A stretch of 64,000 nucleotides of DNA from Butyrivibrio sp. (GTDB lineage: Bacteria; Bacillota; Clostridia; Lachnospirales; Lachnospiraceae). Under the pieces are notes generated by a model, which saw only the letters and a program-made list of their open reading frames with translations, searched no databases and had not been told where the DNA came from. The stretch spans positions 1 through 64,000 of the forward strand of contig SVGA01000010.1 in the NCBI GenBank assembly GCA_015056575.1, in the 5' to 3' direction. Below are positions 43,200-52,107 of the stretch, piece by piece. Both the position numbers and the translations under genes were made by a program. The stretch's first letter is position 1, and the number at the start of each line of letters is the position of its first letter.

Positions 43200-45419
43200 C
43201 TATTCCTTCCTGCGGGCATTTATATCCGCAATGGAATCAAAGTACTTCCACCACATGTCAAAAAGTCCCCGTCCGAGTTTACTGTCCTTATCAACCACCG
43301 GACTTGCCATGAACACAGGATAATCGGTAAGCCTGTGTCCCTTGCCCACAGCATACATATGTCCTCCCGGACACAGGAAAACCCTGACGGGATTCAGTAT
43401 GTATTTCTTATCTCTTCCTAAATATATATCCGGGTCATTCCCCTCAGGGAATACCATCTTGTACATTCTCAGCCTGCAGAAGGGGCACTGATAGGAGGAT
43501 ATCACCGCATTACCATCTATATCTCCAAACACTCCTTCTATATTCTCCTGCAGCGGAAAGATCTCTGCAGGTTCAGCGGGAGTCACAAACAGCTCGGACC
43601 AGCAGGTCCTTGCGTCAACTTTCCTCTTCAGCTCCTCAATAGAGTCGTATCTTAAATCCACGGGGAAGAAATGCGGAGGATTGCCTCTGCCTGGCATTGC
43701 TTGATCTCTGATCCCGAAGGCATCAAGGAATTCCGCTTCCCTGTCAAGCATACCTGCTACAAGCTCTCTGTCGCCCGAATCGGCAGCAATTCCGATCATG
43801 CAGTAATAGTAGTGATCCACTCTGTAAACTATATCAAGGTCAAAAACTCCCGCCACAGCCTTCGCCATCTCCGTCACGGCAGCCATTGCCGTTTCCAGAA
43901 GATACCTTCCCAGGGTAAATGCTTTGGCTACATCAAGCTGCCCGTTTACGAGCATGCACACTATGGTCTCGCCGTACCCTGCATAGAACTCACACTTATC
44001 CGCAAGGCTCTTAAGCCCCGGAGAAAAGAGCTCCTGATTCTGAATATCTTCCTCTATATTGGCAAAGGTCCTCCTGGCAAACTCAAAAGCTCCGGCTGCA
44101 AGATACAACATACCGTACTGTAGGTTCGGAGGAGCCATCATGACAGTTTCAACCTTGCGGAGCATATTCCAAGCCTCAAGGTACATGTTGTTCTCTATAT
44201 AATAGGAAAGCAGGATCCTCATGAGCTTATCGGCAGTAGTCATAGTGCTCATCTCATTGCCCGCAAGGCCGCCTCTCTCCTGCCTTATCCGGCACAAAAG
44301 ATCCAGCGCATTTTCCATATAAGCTGCGCCCCGGTTCCTGTCATTCTTCTCAAAGAGAATCTGACCGAGCCTTGCGCTTGCGTAGGGGTGTCCCGATCTG
44401 GCCGCAACATCCAATGCTATCTCCCCCATAAGGGGATCTCTTACCGTTCCGTTTCCCGATAAGTAACCAAGCCCCAGTTTATACACGTCCTCATCCGTAG
44501 GGTTATGCCCGGGTCCTGCTACCTTGTCATGCTCTTCCTTAAGAAGCCTTCGAAGAGTATCTGTATCATCCACGATCTCTCCCATGAAATCGCTGTATTT
44601 CTCAATGTCCTCCGGATCCATATCCTCCGTAATGAAGGTGATGACTCTTTTCCCGAATTTAAGAGCATCGGGGAGTTCATTAACCAGGACGTAGTTGCCC
44701 TCATCAAGGACATCAGGGGTCATAACAAGAAGGATCACGTCACTGCTCTTAATCTGCTCCAATATCTGGTCATCATAATCCTCACCCTCTACCAGGGCAT
44801 CATCATACCATATGGAGGTGTCAAGGTGCTCGGGCCACTTCCTGATGACCTTCATAAGCTCAGTCAGCTTCACCAGATTCTTCTTCCTGTAGCTCATGAA
44901 TATATGGAAGGAAAATACCTCAGGAATCGCCGGGCCATCATCTATCACCCGGTAGAGATCCACATAACCGTCTATGTAATGCTTCAGCCTGGCCTTAGCG
45001 CTGTCTGTGCAGTAGTCCAGAGTCTGCATGTGGCCATAGACCTCTGAAAAGCGCGCTGATACTCCGGGATCTATGCCAATGGGGAGAATCCTGATACCAA
45101 GATTCACCGCAGTCTCAAGCACATCCTTAAAGGGCACGGCAGGATCACTCAATAACCGGCTGCTCACAACAAGGGCAACCATGGTAAAGCCATCTCCAAG
45201 AACAGCATCCAGATACCCCCGGTCAAAAGAGCTCTCGGCCCCTTTGGAAATCCATATATCAGCCTGGTACAGCTGCTGTATCGTACCGGCGATCTCTCCG
45301 GCTGTATCCATGTCCTCTGGGCAACAGCAGACGTAGACTCTCTCAGTCTTGCGAAGCTGCCTTCCTGCCTCTTTGGCAGGGTGTTCCATATAAATAAAGT
45401 GCCTGTCTTCCCCGGTCAT
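43200..45419 (-). CDS. TIR-domain protein with Sel1-like repeats and a C-terminal zinc ribbon
   Basis: 739 residues of unfamiliar architecture. A first TIR-like alpha/beta unit covers about 26-118 ([19 protein letters not shown]... RILPIGID). A clear TIR domain covers 171-265: [40 protein letters not shown] and NELPDAL, with Glu 248 where NADase TIR domains keep their catalytic Glu. Sel1-like repeats follow ([12 protein letters not shown]... [14 protein letters not shown], 315-355). The C-terminus has CPFC and CPGGH pairs like a zinc ribbon. It has its own promoter and ends 10 bases before uvrB. Function unknown; NAD-cleaving defence or signalling are possibilities. Confidence 0.78.
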   Translation of the reverse strand: MTGEDRHFIYMEHPAKEAGRQLRKTERVYVCCCPEDMDTAGEIAGTIQQLYQADIWISKGAESSFDRGYLDAVLGDGFTMVALVVSSRLLSDPAVPFKDVLETAVNLGIRILPIGIDPGVSARFSEVYGHMQTLDYCTDSAKARLKHYIDGYVDLYRVIDDGPAIPEVFSFHIFMSYRKKNLVKLTELMKVIRKWPEHLDTSIWYDDALVEGEDYDDQILEQIKSSDVILLVMTPDVLDEGNYVLVNELPDALKFGKRVITFITEDMDPEDIEKYSDFMGEIVDDTDTLRRLLKEEHDKVAGPGHNPTDEDVYKLGLGYLSGNGTVRDPLMGEIALDVAARSGHPYASARLGQILFEKNDRNRGAAYMENALDLLCRIRQERGGLAGNEMSTMTTADKLMRILLSYYIENNMYLEAWNMLRKVETVMMAPPNLQYGMLYLAAGAFEFARRTFANIEEDIQNQELFSPGLKSLADKCEFYAGYGETIVCMLVNGQLDVAKAFTLGRYLLETAMAAVTEMAKAVAGVFDLDIVYRVDHYYYCMIGIAADSGDRELVAGMLDREAEFLDAFGIRDQAMPGRGNPPHFFPVDLRYDSIEELKRKVDARTCWSELFVTPAEPAEIFPLQENIEGVFGDIDGNAVISSYQCPFCRLRMYKMVFPEGNDPDIYLGRDKKYILNPVRVFLCPGGHMYAVGKGHRLTDYPVFMASPVVDKDSKLGRGLFDMWWKYFDSIADINARRKE

Positions 45420-45466
45420 TGATCACTCTCCTGCAGAATAATCCATATAAAAGCGTATACATTTTC

Positions 45467-45495
45467 AGTATACTCTGTATGTTCATTTCAGTCTA
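45467..45495 (-). promoter_or_regulatory. Promoter of the TIR gene
   Basis: On the minus strand TAGACT (45490-45495), 17 bases, TATACT (45467-45472). The start is near 45460, about 40 bases before the ATG, which has AGGAG eight bases upstream. The promoter probably also serves uvrB and uvrA. Confidence 0.55.
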
Positions 45496-45596
45496 CATTT
45501 TTCTGAACGTTTGTTCGCTTTTGCCCTCTTGTTTATAACTTGTTTAGAATTACAACATTATTTCACTAAGAGTTTTTTAACATGAAATAAAAAATC

Positions 45597-45621
45597 TAAA
45601 CAGACAATTAACAGCCGATAA
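45597..45621 (+). promoter_or_regulatory. Candidate sigma-28 promoter of the surface coiled-coil gene
   Basis: TAAA (45597-45600) and a perfect GCCGATAA (45614-45621) with 13 bases between; the usual spacing is 14-16. The rest of the 320-base gap (45420-45739) is A/T rich, and a second possible -10 (TATGAT near 45664) is also present. No riboswitch was recognised. Confidence 0.45.
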
Positions 45622-45739
45622 ATGCCATATTAAACCTTCTAAACTTTGTGTTTTTCTATAGATTTTATGATTTTGGGGTAGTAAGATGCCACTTGTGTTG
45701 TTTCAAAAGAGGAAAAAAATTTCAAGGGAGACTTAAGAG

Positions 45740-48544
45740 ATGAAAAAGAAAATCGTAAACAAGAACCTGGTACGTGCAATGGCAATCGGACTTAGTGCAG
45801 CAATGGCAGCAACACCTGTTACCGCTTTTGCAGCCGAGGGAGATGAGAACTTAAATACAAATACTCCTGCCGAGGAGGTTCCCGGCGCAGAGAACTCCAA
45901 GGAAGCACAGGAGGTCGTTACCGAGTATCAGGAAGTAACAGAGGAAGTAAATGAAAAAGTTGAAGAAGTAAATGAGGCTGTTGATGCGGTTCTTGATGAG
46001 GGGATTGAGACTGACAACAAAAAGATCGATGGGGAGAGAGCTGAGCTCAACACCGCAAACGATGCTATAGCAGCCGGTGACAACAAGCTCGCAGGGGATG
46101 TTCAGAAGCTTGAAGATATAAACAGCGATATTGAAGAGGGAATCGTTGATGCATTAAACGCAGCATCCGATGCACAGAATCTCACTGATGAAACTCAGAA
46201 GCAGCTTGAGGAGAAGTCAACTGAGATGTCCGAGGCAAAAGAGGCTGTGGATAATTCCAAGACAATTGCTGATGCCAACGCCAATCTTGAGAAGGCAAAA
46301 GAGGTTGCTGCAGAGGCAGAGACGATCTATGAGGATGCAGTTGCAAAGTCCGAGAAGATCAACACAAAATACGAGGAGGCCAAGGCAGCCGTAGAAAAGG
46401 CTCAGGCAGATTATGAGAAGGCAGCCGCCACAGCTGATGCCGATCTTTCCGAGGCTGAGGAGAACCTCAAGCTTGCGCAGATGACTCTTTCCAATCTTGA
46501 GACACAGGCAAACAAGGCTAAGGAAGATGCCAACACCCAACTTGAGAATGCAGAGAAAGCTGCAGATGAGAAGGTTGACGCTGCAAAGGCCGCTTACGAT
46601 GAGGCTGCTGAGGAGCTTGAGAAAAAAGAAGCTGCTGCCGACAAGGCACAGCAGGAATATGACAAGCTCAAGAAGCAGGCTGATATTGCAAAGACAAAGG
46701 TTGAGAACCTTAAGAAGGCCATTGAAAAGAGCGAAGGCGACACAGCCAAGATTGAGGCTGAGCTTGCAAAGCGCCAGGCTGAGTATGATGCGATCAACAC
46801 AAAATATGAAGCCGCTGAAGCTGAGTTAAGCAAGGCATCTCAGGAGTACAATACAGCCAATGAGACCATGGAAACCAGCTGCAACGAGTTCATCGATGCT
46901 ATGAACGAGGCAATTAAGTACAGCGGTTACTCAAGAAAGGCTATTGCCGGCCACATCAGCGACTGTGAGGATGAAAAAGCCTTCTACACCGGCAATCTCG
47001 AGTCCATTGAGGCCCTGATCGCAAACGGTGAAGAGGCTGTTTCTCAGGCAAATGGCAAGCTTTCCGGATATAGTGAGGATCTTGATAAAGCCCAGGATGA
47101 GAAGGATGCCGCTATAATGAAGAGGGCAATCGCCGCCCAGAAATGGAAAGAGGCAAAGATGTCAGGAGCAAGCTACAGAGAGCTGGCAAAGCTCGAATTT
47201 GCTTACTGGGATGCCAACGAGGAAATCGGTGAGGCCGAGCAGAAGATCAGAAATATCAACCATGCTATAAATAGTACCCGGAAAGAGATCGATGATATCA
47301 ATAATGGGCTCTCAAAGCTTAACGGTTACAAAGAAGAAACACAGGAATATATAAACACTCTTGATGAAGAGATTGGCAAATCCACACAGCTTATTTCAGA
47401 CATCGACACTGCATATGATAACTACTACACCAGGAAAGATGCCTATGCACGTTCTCTTTACGATTTAGAGGTTAAGGGTGCCGCTTATCAGGATGCAAGC
47501 GATACCTACTCATACTATTCAGATCTTGAAAAGGCCAAGGCTGCACAGGTAGCAAAGATTCAGGAAAAACTGGAGAAGAAGGAAGGCAACACAGCAAAGC
47601 TCAAGGCAGAACTTGAGACTGCAAAGTCAGAGCTTTCCGACATCTCACTCAAAAAGGATGCCGCAGCACAGGCCAAGAGAGAAGCTGCCAGAGAAAAGCG
47701 CGCTGCAGACAAGGCTGAGTCAGATGCAAGGCATGATTACGAGGATGCTAAAAAGGCAGCTGCTGCAGACAAGAAGGCTGCAAGAGCAGAATATCAAAAA
47801 GCCCTGGAAGCCTGCAATAGCCTTACAGACGCAGTAGAGGAAGCACAGTCAGCAGTTACTGACGCTCAGAATAAGGTAGACGAGATTGAAGAGGCCATCA
47901 GAGACCTCGACAGAAAGCACACCATTGACGGAAAGGTCATTTCACCTGACACCCTTATCCTTGATCAGTTGAAGAGGCAGCTGGACGAGGCCAAGGAGGA
48001 TCTTACAGGCAAGAAGCAGATCCTTGACGAGATAAATGACCAGCTGGATCAGGCACAAAAGTCAAGGGATGCCATCGTTAAGAGACTTACTCCCAAGCCT
48101 TCGGTAAAGCCCGCTGATCCCGAAGCTGAGGAGAACAACAACAGCACACCCGCAGCACCTGCCCCGGTAAGGACAGTTACTGTAACAGGTACAGATACAA
48201 CAATCACAGAGGCTGCTGTTCTCGGCGCAAAGAGATCTGTTAAAGCTTCTTCCGCCAAAAAGGATGTTGCAGTAGCCGAAAGCAATGTAACAGATACTCA
48301 AAATGCAAAAGGAACCGCTTCTACAATTACCGGTGATCAGAATCAGGAGGCTAAAGCAGCAGAAAACAAGACTGCTACCGCTTCCGCCACTAAGGATATC
48401 GCAGATGAAGAGACCCCTCTTGCAAGTAGTGTTCCTGACGGAAGAAAAGGTCTCGTAGGATGGCTCATTGCTCTACTTGCAGTCCTGGGCATTTCTACAG
48501 AAGAAGTTATCAGAAGAAGCAATAACAACAATAAGGCTCAGTAA
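45740..48544 (+). CDS. Secreted coiled-coil surface protein with C-terminal anchor-like segment
   Basis: 934 residues. A signal peptide ends near AFA-AEG (residue 31-32). A coiled coil rich in Ala, Glu and Lys fills most of 40-790. It is interrupted at about 380-600 by a tyrosine-rich region (SGASYRELAKLEFAYWDANE). A duplicated segment reads EKSEGDTAKIEAELAKRQAE near 330 and EKKEGNTAKLKAELETAKSE near 620. The C-terminus is DEETPLASS, a hydrophobic helix GWLIALLAVLGIST, and the basic tail RRSNNNNKAQ, similar in layout to a sortase signal but without LPXTG. It is plus-strand, isolated, and may be sigma-28 controlled. Confidence 0.85.
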   Translation: MKKKIVNKNLVRAMAIGLSAAMAATPVTAFAAEGDENLNTNTPAEEVPGAENSKEAQEVVTEYQEVTEEVNEKVEEVNEAVDAVLDEGIETDNKKIDGERAELNTANDAIAAGDNKLAGDVQKLEDINSDIEEGIVDALNAASDAQNLTDETQKQLEEKSTEMSEAKEAVDNSKTIADANANLEKAKEVAAEAETIYEDAVAKSEKINTKYEEAKAAVEKAQADYEKAAATADADLSEAEENLKLAQMTLSNLETQANKAKEDANTQLENAEKAADEKVDAAKAAYDEAAEELEKKEAAADKAQQEYDKLKKQADIAKTKVENLKKAIEKSEGDTAKIEAELAKRQAEYDAINTKYEAAEAELSKASQEYNTANETMETSCNEFIDAMNEAIKYSGYSRKAIAGHISDCEDEKAFYTGNLESIEALIANGEEAVSQANGKLSGYSEDLDKAQDEKDAAIMKRAIAAQKWKEAKMSGASYRELAKLEFAYWDANEEIGEAEQKIRNINHAINSTRKEIDDINNGLSKLNGYKEETQEYINTLDEEIGKSTQLISDIDTAYDNYYTRKDAYARSLYDLEVKGAAYQDASDTYSYYSDLEKAKAAQVAKIQEKLEKKEGNTAKLKAELETAKSELSDISLKKDAAAQAKREAAREKRAADKAESDARHDYEDAKKAAAADKKAARAEYQKALEACNSLTDAVEEAQSAVTDAQNKVDEIEEAIRDLDRKHTIDGKVISPDTLILDQLKRQLDEAKEDLTGKKQILDEINDQLDQAQKSRDAIVKRLTPKPSVKPADPEAEENNNSTPAAPAPVRTVTVTGTDTTITEAAVLGAKRSVKASSAKKDVAVAESNVTDTQNAKGTASTITGDQNQEAKAAENKTATASATKDIADEETPLASSVPDGRKGLVGWLIALLAVLGISTEEVIRRSNNNNKAQ

Positions 48545-48576
48545 AGAGCTTTTTAAGAAGCACAATCTATCAAGGA

Positions 48577-48813
48577 TCACAGGTCAAAAGAATCATAGGT
48601 GTAAACCATGTCCTGCTCGATGACGAAATCATCGTCCAAAACACCGTAGTCATCATGGTTTCTGCCAAGAAGTCTTGTGGTGCACATAGCAGCTGTGGCC
48701 GCTCCCTCAGGAATAACCTCGGGAGCGGCATTTCCTTTGAGAAAGCTTCCCAGCCCCAGGATTACGATCAACGCAATAAATATGATCACGAAAGTATATA
48801 CAAAAATAAGCAT
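48577..48813 (-). CDS. Small single-pass membrane protein following the kinase gene
   Basis: 78 residues from the ATG of MLIFVYTFVIIFIALIV (48813), which has GAGGAG seven bases upstream and begins one base after the kinase stop. An N-terminal hydrophobic helix (2-22) is followed by a short acidic soluble part (GRNHDDYGVLDDDFVIEQDM). I do not recognise the family. Its translational coupling to the Ser/Thr kinase suggests an accessory or substrate role; this is inference. Confidence 0.65.
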   Translation of the reverse strand: MLIFVYTFVIIFIALIVILGLGSFLKGNAAPEVIPEGAATAAMCTTRLLGRNHDDYGVLDDDFVIEQDMVYTYDSFDL

Positions 48814-48814
48814 C

Positions 48815-49819
48815 TTATTTCTCCTCTTCATCCAGCATCGCACGAATTCGCAATCCCGCGTTTCCCAGCCTTTCCTTCACTGCAGGTATGCGCTGCTTTG
48901 CGTCTTCGGCGGCGTAGCTTCTTACGGTGTCATAGTGGCTTACCGCAGCTGTAACTCCCAACGCCAGTACAGCAGCGATCAACGCCGCTTTTACTCCCTG
49001 AATAAGTCTCCTTACTGCAACAGCCCTTGGGTACCCCTCAAGGGCTTTGCCTATCTCCCTGCAGCTTCCGAATCTGTCATCTCTGTCCGGCCTGGTGCAC
49101 TTTTCAAGGATTTTCCTTAATTCCGGGGAAACAGTTTTTGGCCTCCCGGCCTTTATAGCATTCCCTTCATTTTTGCTGCCTGCTTTTTCGCCTCCAGCCA
49201 TCATCTGCATCAAAGTCCTTCCAAAGCAGTAAATATCGGTCCGCACATCGGTCTGTCCAAGACTTCCATACTGCTCCGGCGCCGCATATCCGCAGGTACC
49301 CAGGTTCAACGTGTCCGCTCCCACCCCGGGGCAGTACTCCCTTGCCGCTCCGAAATCTATCAAAGCCACATGTCCGTCCGGCTTTACAATAATGTTGGCC
49401 GGCTTTAGATCCCTGTATATAACAGGATTCTTCCTTCCGTGAAGGTAAGTCAGTATCTTAAGCAGCTCTTTTCCCATCTGCACCGCAGTCTTCTCCGGCA
49501 ACGCCCCCTTAGCCTTCAGCACCTTATCCAGGCTGTTCCCGTGAACGTGCTCCAGTACAAAGGCATCCTCATAAACCGCTAGCACCTTGGGAATATCAGG
49601 GTGATCCAGCCTTTGCAAAAGAGCTGTCTCCTCCATCACCGCATTTTTGATATCCGCGCCGTTCAGCACTCCTTCCTTGAACACCTTGACGGTAACTGCC
49701 TTCCCGGATTCCATATCGCATCCCATATAAACCATGCTGCTGCCGCCCTCGCCAAGCTTTCGCAGAATACGGTATCTGTCTCTGTAAAGACTCTCATTCT
49801 TTAGATCATTTCTTTTCAT
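48815..49819 (-). CDS. Hanks-type Ser/Thr protein kinase with a C-terminal membrane helix
   Basis: 334 residues from the ATG reading MKRNDLKNES (49819), six bases after GGGAG. Numbering from this start, the kinase has the glycine loop GEGGSSMVY (23-31), the ATP lysine 45 in VTVKVF, catalytic YRDLKPANI (Asp 137), DFGAAR (155-160) and the substrate motif AAPEQYG. A membrane helix near 275-298 (AALIAAVLALGVTAAV) is followed by about 35 residues outside. It lacks PASTA repeats, so it is not a PknB/PrkC orthologue. It follows the PP2C gene by 12 bases, forming a kinase/phosphatase pair. Confidence 0.93.
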   Translation of the reverse strand: MKRNDLKNESLYRDRYRILRKLGEGGSSMVYMGCDMESGKAVTVKVFKEGVLNGADIKNAVMEETALLQRLDHPDIPKVLAVYEDAFVLEHVHGNSLDKVLKAKGALPEKTAVQMGKELLKILTYLHGRKNPVIYRDLKPANIIVKPDGHVALIDFGAAREYCPGVGADTLNLGTCGYAAPEQYGSLGQTDVRTDIYCFGRTLMQMMAGGEKAGSKNEGNAIKAGRPKTVSPELRKILEKCTRPDRDDRFGSCREIGKALEGYPRAVAVRRLIQGVKAALIAAVLALGVTAAVSHYDTVRSYAAEDAKQRIPAVKERLGNAGLRIRAMLDEEEK

Positions 49820-49831
49820 AACCATCTCCCA

Positions 49832-50614
49832 TCAGTATTCAAGGCACATGGCCGCAACGGAAATATTATCTTCCTCTTTCCTGGACCAGGCCGTTTGAGC
49901 CAATTTCCTGCACTCCTCCAGCATATCCTCCGGAGTGACGCACATCTGCGGACAGAGCTTATCATGGAGCTCCGTAGGTTTAAGAGTTCTCCAGAAACCG
50001 TCACTGCAGGCGATCACCGTAACATCTCCCTTAAATTCTCCCCTTGTCACCTGGGGCTCAACTTCACCCGGGCTTCCTATGCTTTGCAGAAGAACGTTCC
50101 TCTCCGGATCCGAGGAAATATCCTCAGGCCGCAGAAGCCCTCTGTCCAGCTTATCCTGTATCACACTCTGGTCTTTGGTTATGGCCCTGGCCAGGGACCT
50201 GTCTATGACGTAGAGCCTTGAATCCCCTACATTGAGGGCCAGGTATCTGTGCCCGATCTGCAAAAGAGCTGTGAGAGTGGTCCCAAGTTTTATTCCCCGG
50301 TGCTTGCCATAGCGTCTTATTTCGCCGCTGATATTGGCAATAAGTCTCCGGAGGGAAATCTCCGCGGTATCCCACAGCTGCTCCTCACTCATATTCTGCA
50401 TAAGAGGTAGCTCCTCGCAGAACCAGTTCTCCAGGGCTCTTACAGCCTTACAGCTGGCCACCTCCCCCTTGGAGAGTCCTCCCATTCCATCACATACTGC
50501 GGCAAAAGAAATCCTCCCATGCCTTCTGGTGGCGGCAACCTTTATCATGGCTGCATCCTGATTGACACGACGCACTTTGCCCCTGTCGGTAAATACACAA
50601 GCTTTTACATTCAT
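49832..50614 (-). CDS. PP2C-family protein phosphatase
   Basis: 260 residues from the ATG of MNVKACVFTDRGKVRR (50614), eight bases after AGGAG; a longer frame to 50695 is less likely. Metal-site motifs are all visible: RRVNQDAAM, AAVCDGMGGLSKGE, LNVGDSRLYVID, IACSDGFWRTL and EEDNISVAAM. It should reverse the phosphorylation made by the neighbouring kinase. The pair resembles PrpC-PrkC but the kinase comes second and lacks PASTA domains. Confidence 0.94.
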   Translation of the reverse strand: MNVKACVFTDRGKVRRVNQDAAMIKVAATRRHGRISFAAVCDGMGGLSKGEVASCKAVRALENWFCEELPLMQNMSEEQLWDTAEISLRRLIANISGEIRRYGKHRGIKLGTTLTALLQIGHRYLALNVGDSRLYVIDRSLARAITKDQSVIQDKLDRGLLRPEDISSDPERNVLLQSIGSPGEVEPQVTRGEFKGDVTVIACSDGFWRTLKPTELHDKLCPQMCVTPEDMLEECRKLAQTAWSRKEEDNISVAAMCLEY

Positions 50615-50681
50615 TGTTAAATCTCCTGAAAATATTGTCCGAATCGGACCGTGAAAATCACGACTAAAAATAAAAAGAAAA

Positions 50682-50712
50682 AGACTGTGCCACAAATCCG
50701 TGACACAGTCTC
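50682..50712 (-). terminator. Strong terminator after ctpA
   Basis: On the minus strand AGACTGTG-T-CAC pairs with GTG-G-CACAGTCT, then TTTTTCTTTTT. It separates the ftsEX/ctpA unit from the phosphatase-kinase pair. Confidence 0.9.
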
Positions 50713-50760
50713 AAATCATACACTTATTCTTTTAGGATGTCAACAATCTTTTTAATCCGT

Positions 50761-52092
50761 TTAATTGCCCATAAGCTCCTGCATAACTTCCAACCCCTTC
50801 TGGAGCTGGGTGTCTGTCTTGTCCTTGGCATAGGCATCAGGATCGTATTCAACCTCCACATCGGGAGCTATTCCCACGCCGTGGATATTGGTCCCGCTGG
50901 GAGTATAATAATCGCTGACGGTGAGCTTAACCGCGGTTCCATCATTGAGATCAAAGATCCTCTGTACGATACCCTTACCGAAGGTGGTAACACCCACAAG
51001 CTTTCCAAGGTTATAATCTTTGATGGCTCCGGCAAGGATCTCGGATGCGCTGGCAGAATACTGGTTTGTGAGGACCACCACAGGTATATCGATCGGGTGG
51101 GCTCCGTCACACTTGTAATCCTCCCTGTTTCCGTCCCTGTCCATGGTGTATACGATTATCCCCTTGGGAAGGATCTGTCTTGCCACGTCGCACACAGCCT
51201 GAAGGCTTCCACCGGGATTACTTCTAAGGTCAATGATAAGCCCCTGTATATTGCTCTCCCGAAGCTCCGCAAGACCTTCCGTAAACTGATCGGGAGTAAC
51301 CTCATCAAACTCGGTTATCTGTAAATATCCTATTTCCTCATTGTCTCCCAAAAGCTTGGTTGTAACGGTGGGGACAACAACCGCTGATCTTTCGACATCC
51401 ACCTCAACGGTCTCTCTCTTGGAACCTCGAAGAATTGTCAGATGAACCGTAGTTCCCTCCGGCCCCTTTATCAGGGATACCACTTCATCCAGTTCAATTC
51501 CCTCAGTGGAAGTATGGTCAACCTCAAAGATGATATCATCGGTCTGAAGCTCTGCTCTCTCTGCAGGAGTCCCGGGCATGACACCGGAGATCCTGGGAAG
51601 CCCCATGTCGGTATCGATACTTACATATGCACCTATGCCATAGTAGATACCCGCGGTATCACTCATGAGTTCTTCGAGTTCTTCCTGGGTATAATAAACA
51701 GAATAGGGATCTCCAAGGGAATCCAGGAGTCCCTTGTACATTCCGTCTGCCTCTGCTGCCTTATCCACATCTGTCTTGTAGTAATAGGTCTCTATAACGT
51801 CATCAAGAGCTTCAAGCTTGGTGATGGTATCCTCATTCATCAGCTCTTCATAAGTGTTATCCGTGGGGAGTACAGGAGTAAGTGCCCCGAATCTCCTTCC
51901 GATGATCCCGAACACAAGAAGCCCGCCCACGACGGAAGCCGATATAAGTACTCCCAGGAAAAGACCTGCGATAAAACGCCACCGAAGTCTTTTTTTCTGA
52001 GCCTTTTGGGGATCTCCCAAGGGCATCATGGGCGGCATCGGATTCGGCACCTGCCCGTAAAAGTTGTTGCTGTTGTTATAATTGTTATCCAA
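50761..52092 (-). CDS. ctpA: C-terminal processing peptidase (S41, CtpA/CtpB type)
   Basis: Membrane-anchored serine protease, 443 residues. A short cytoplasmic stretch and one membrane helix (about 35-62) precede a PDZ domain (GIYYGIGAYVSIDTDM... VMPGTPAERAELQTDDIIFEVDHT). The S41 domain contains IIDLRSNPGGSLQAV and the catalytic serine in NQYSASASEILAGAI; the general-base lysine is in FGKGIVQRI. It follows the M23 gene by 15 bases and ends at a strong terminator. In this position it may process a division-linked hydrolase. Confidence 0.94.
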   Translation of the reverse strand: MDNNYNNSNNFYGQVPNPMPPMMPLGDPQKAQKKRLRWRFIAGLFLGVLISASVVGGLLVFGIIGRRFGALTPVLPTDNTYEELMNEDTITKLEALDDVIETYYYKTDVDKAAEADGMYKGLLDSLGDPYSVYYTQEELEELMSDTAGIYYGIGAYVSIDTDMGLPRISGVMPGTPAERAELQTDDIIFEVDHTSTEGIELDEVVSLIKGPEGTTVHLTILRGSKRETVEVDVERSAVVVPTVTTKLLGDNEEIGYLQITEFDEVTPDQFTEGLAELRESNIQGLIIDLRSNPGGSLQAVCDVARQILPKGIIVYTMDRDGNREDYKCDGAHPIDIPVVVLTNQYSASASEILAGAIKDYNLGKLVGVTTFGKGIVQRIFDLNDGTAVKLTVSDYYTPSGTNIHGVGIAPDVEVEYDPDAYAKDKTDTQLQKGLEVMQELMGN

Positions 52093-52107
52093 AATAATAT
52101 GCTCCTA

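Noticed and set aside
43200-45419. Thoeris or another named TIR defence system
   Set aside because: No ThsA-like or other partner effector is adjacent; neighbours are uvrB and a surface protein.
45420-45739. Riboswitch ahead of the surface protein
   Set aside because: No c-di-GMP, SAM or other conserved aptamer core was recognised; the region is A/T-rich with promoter-like elements only.
48815-50614. Classic PrkC/PrpC (PASTA kinase) locus
   Set aside because: The kinase has no PASTA repeats, the gene order differs, and the usual rsgA and cell-division neighbours are absent.
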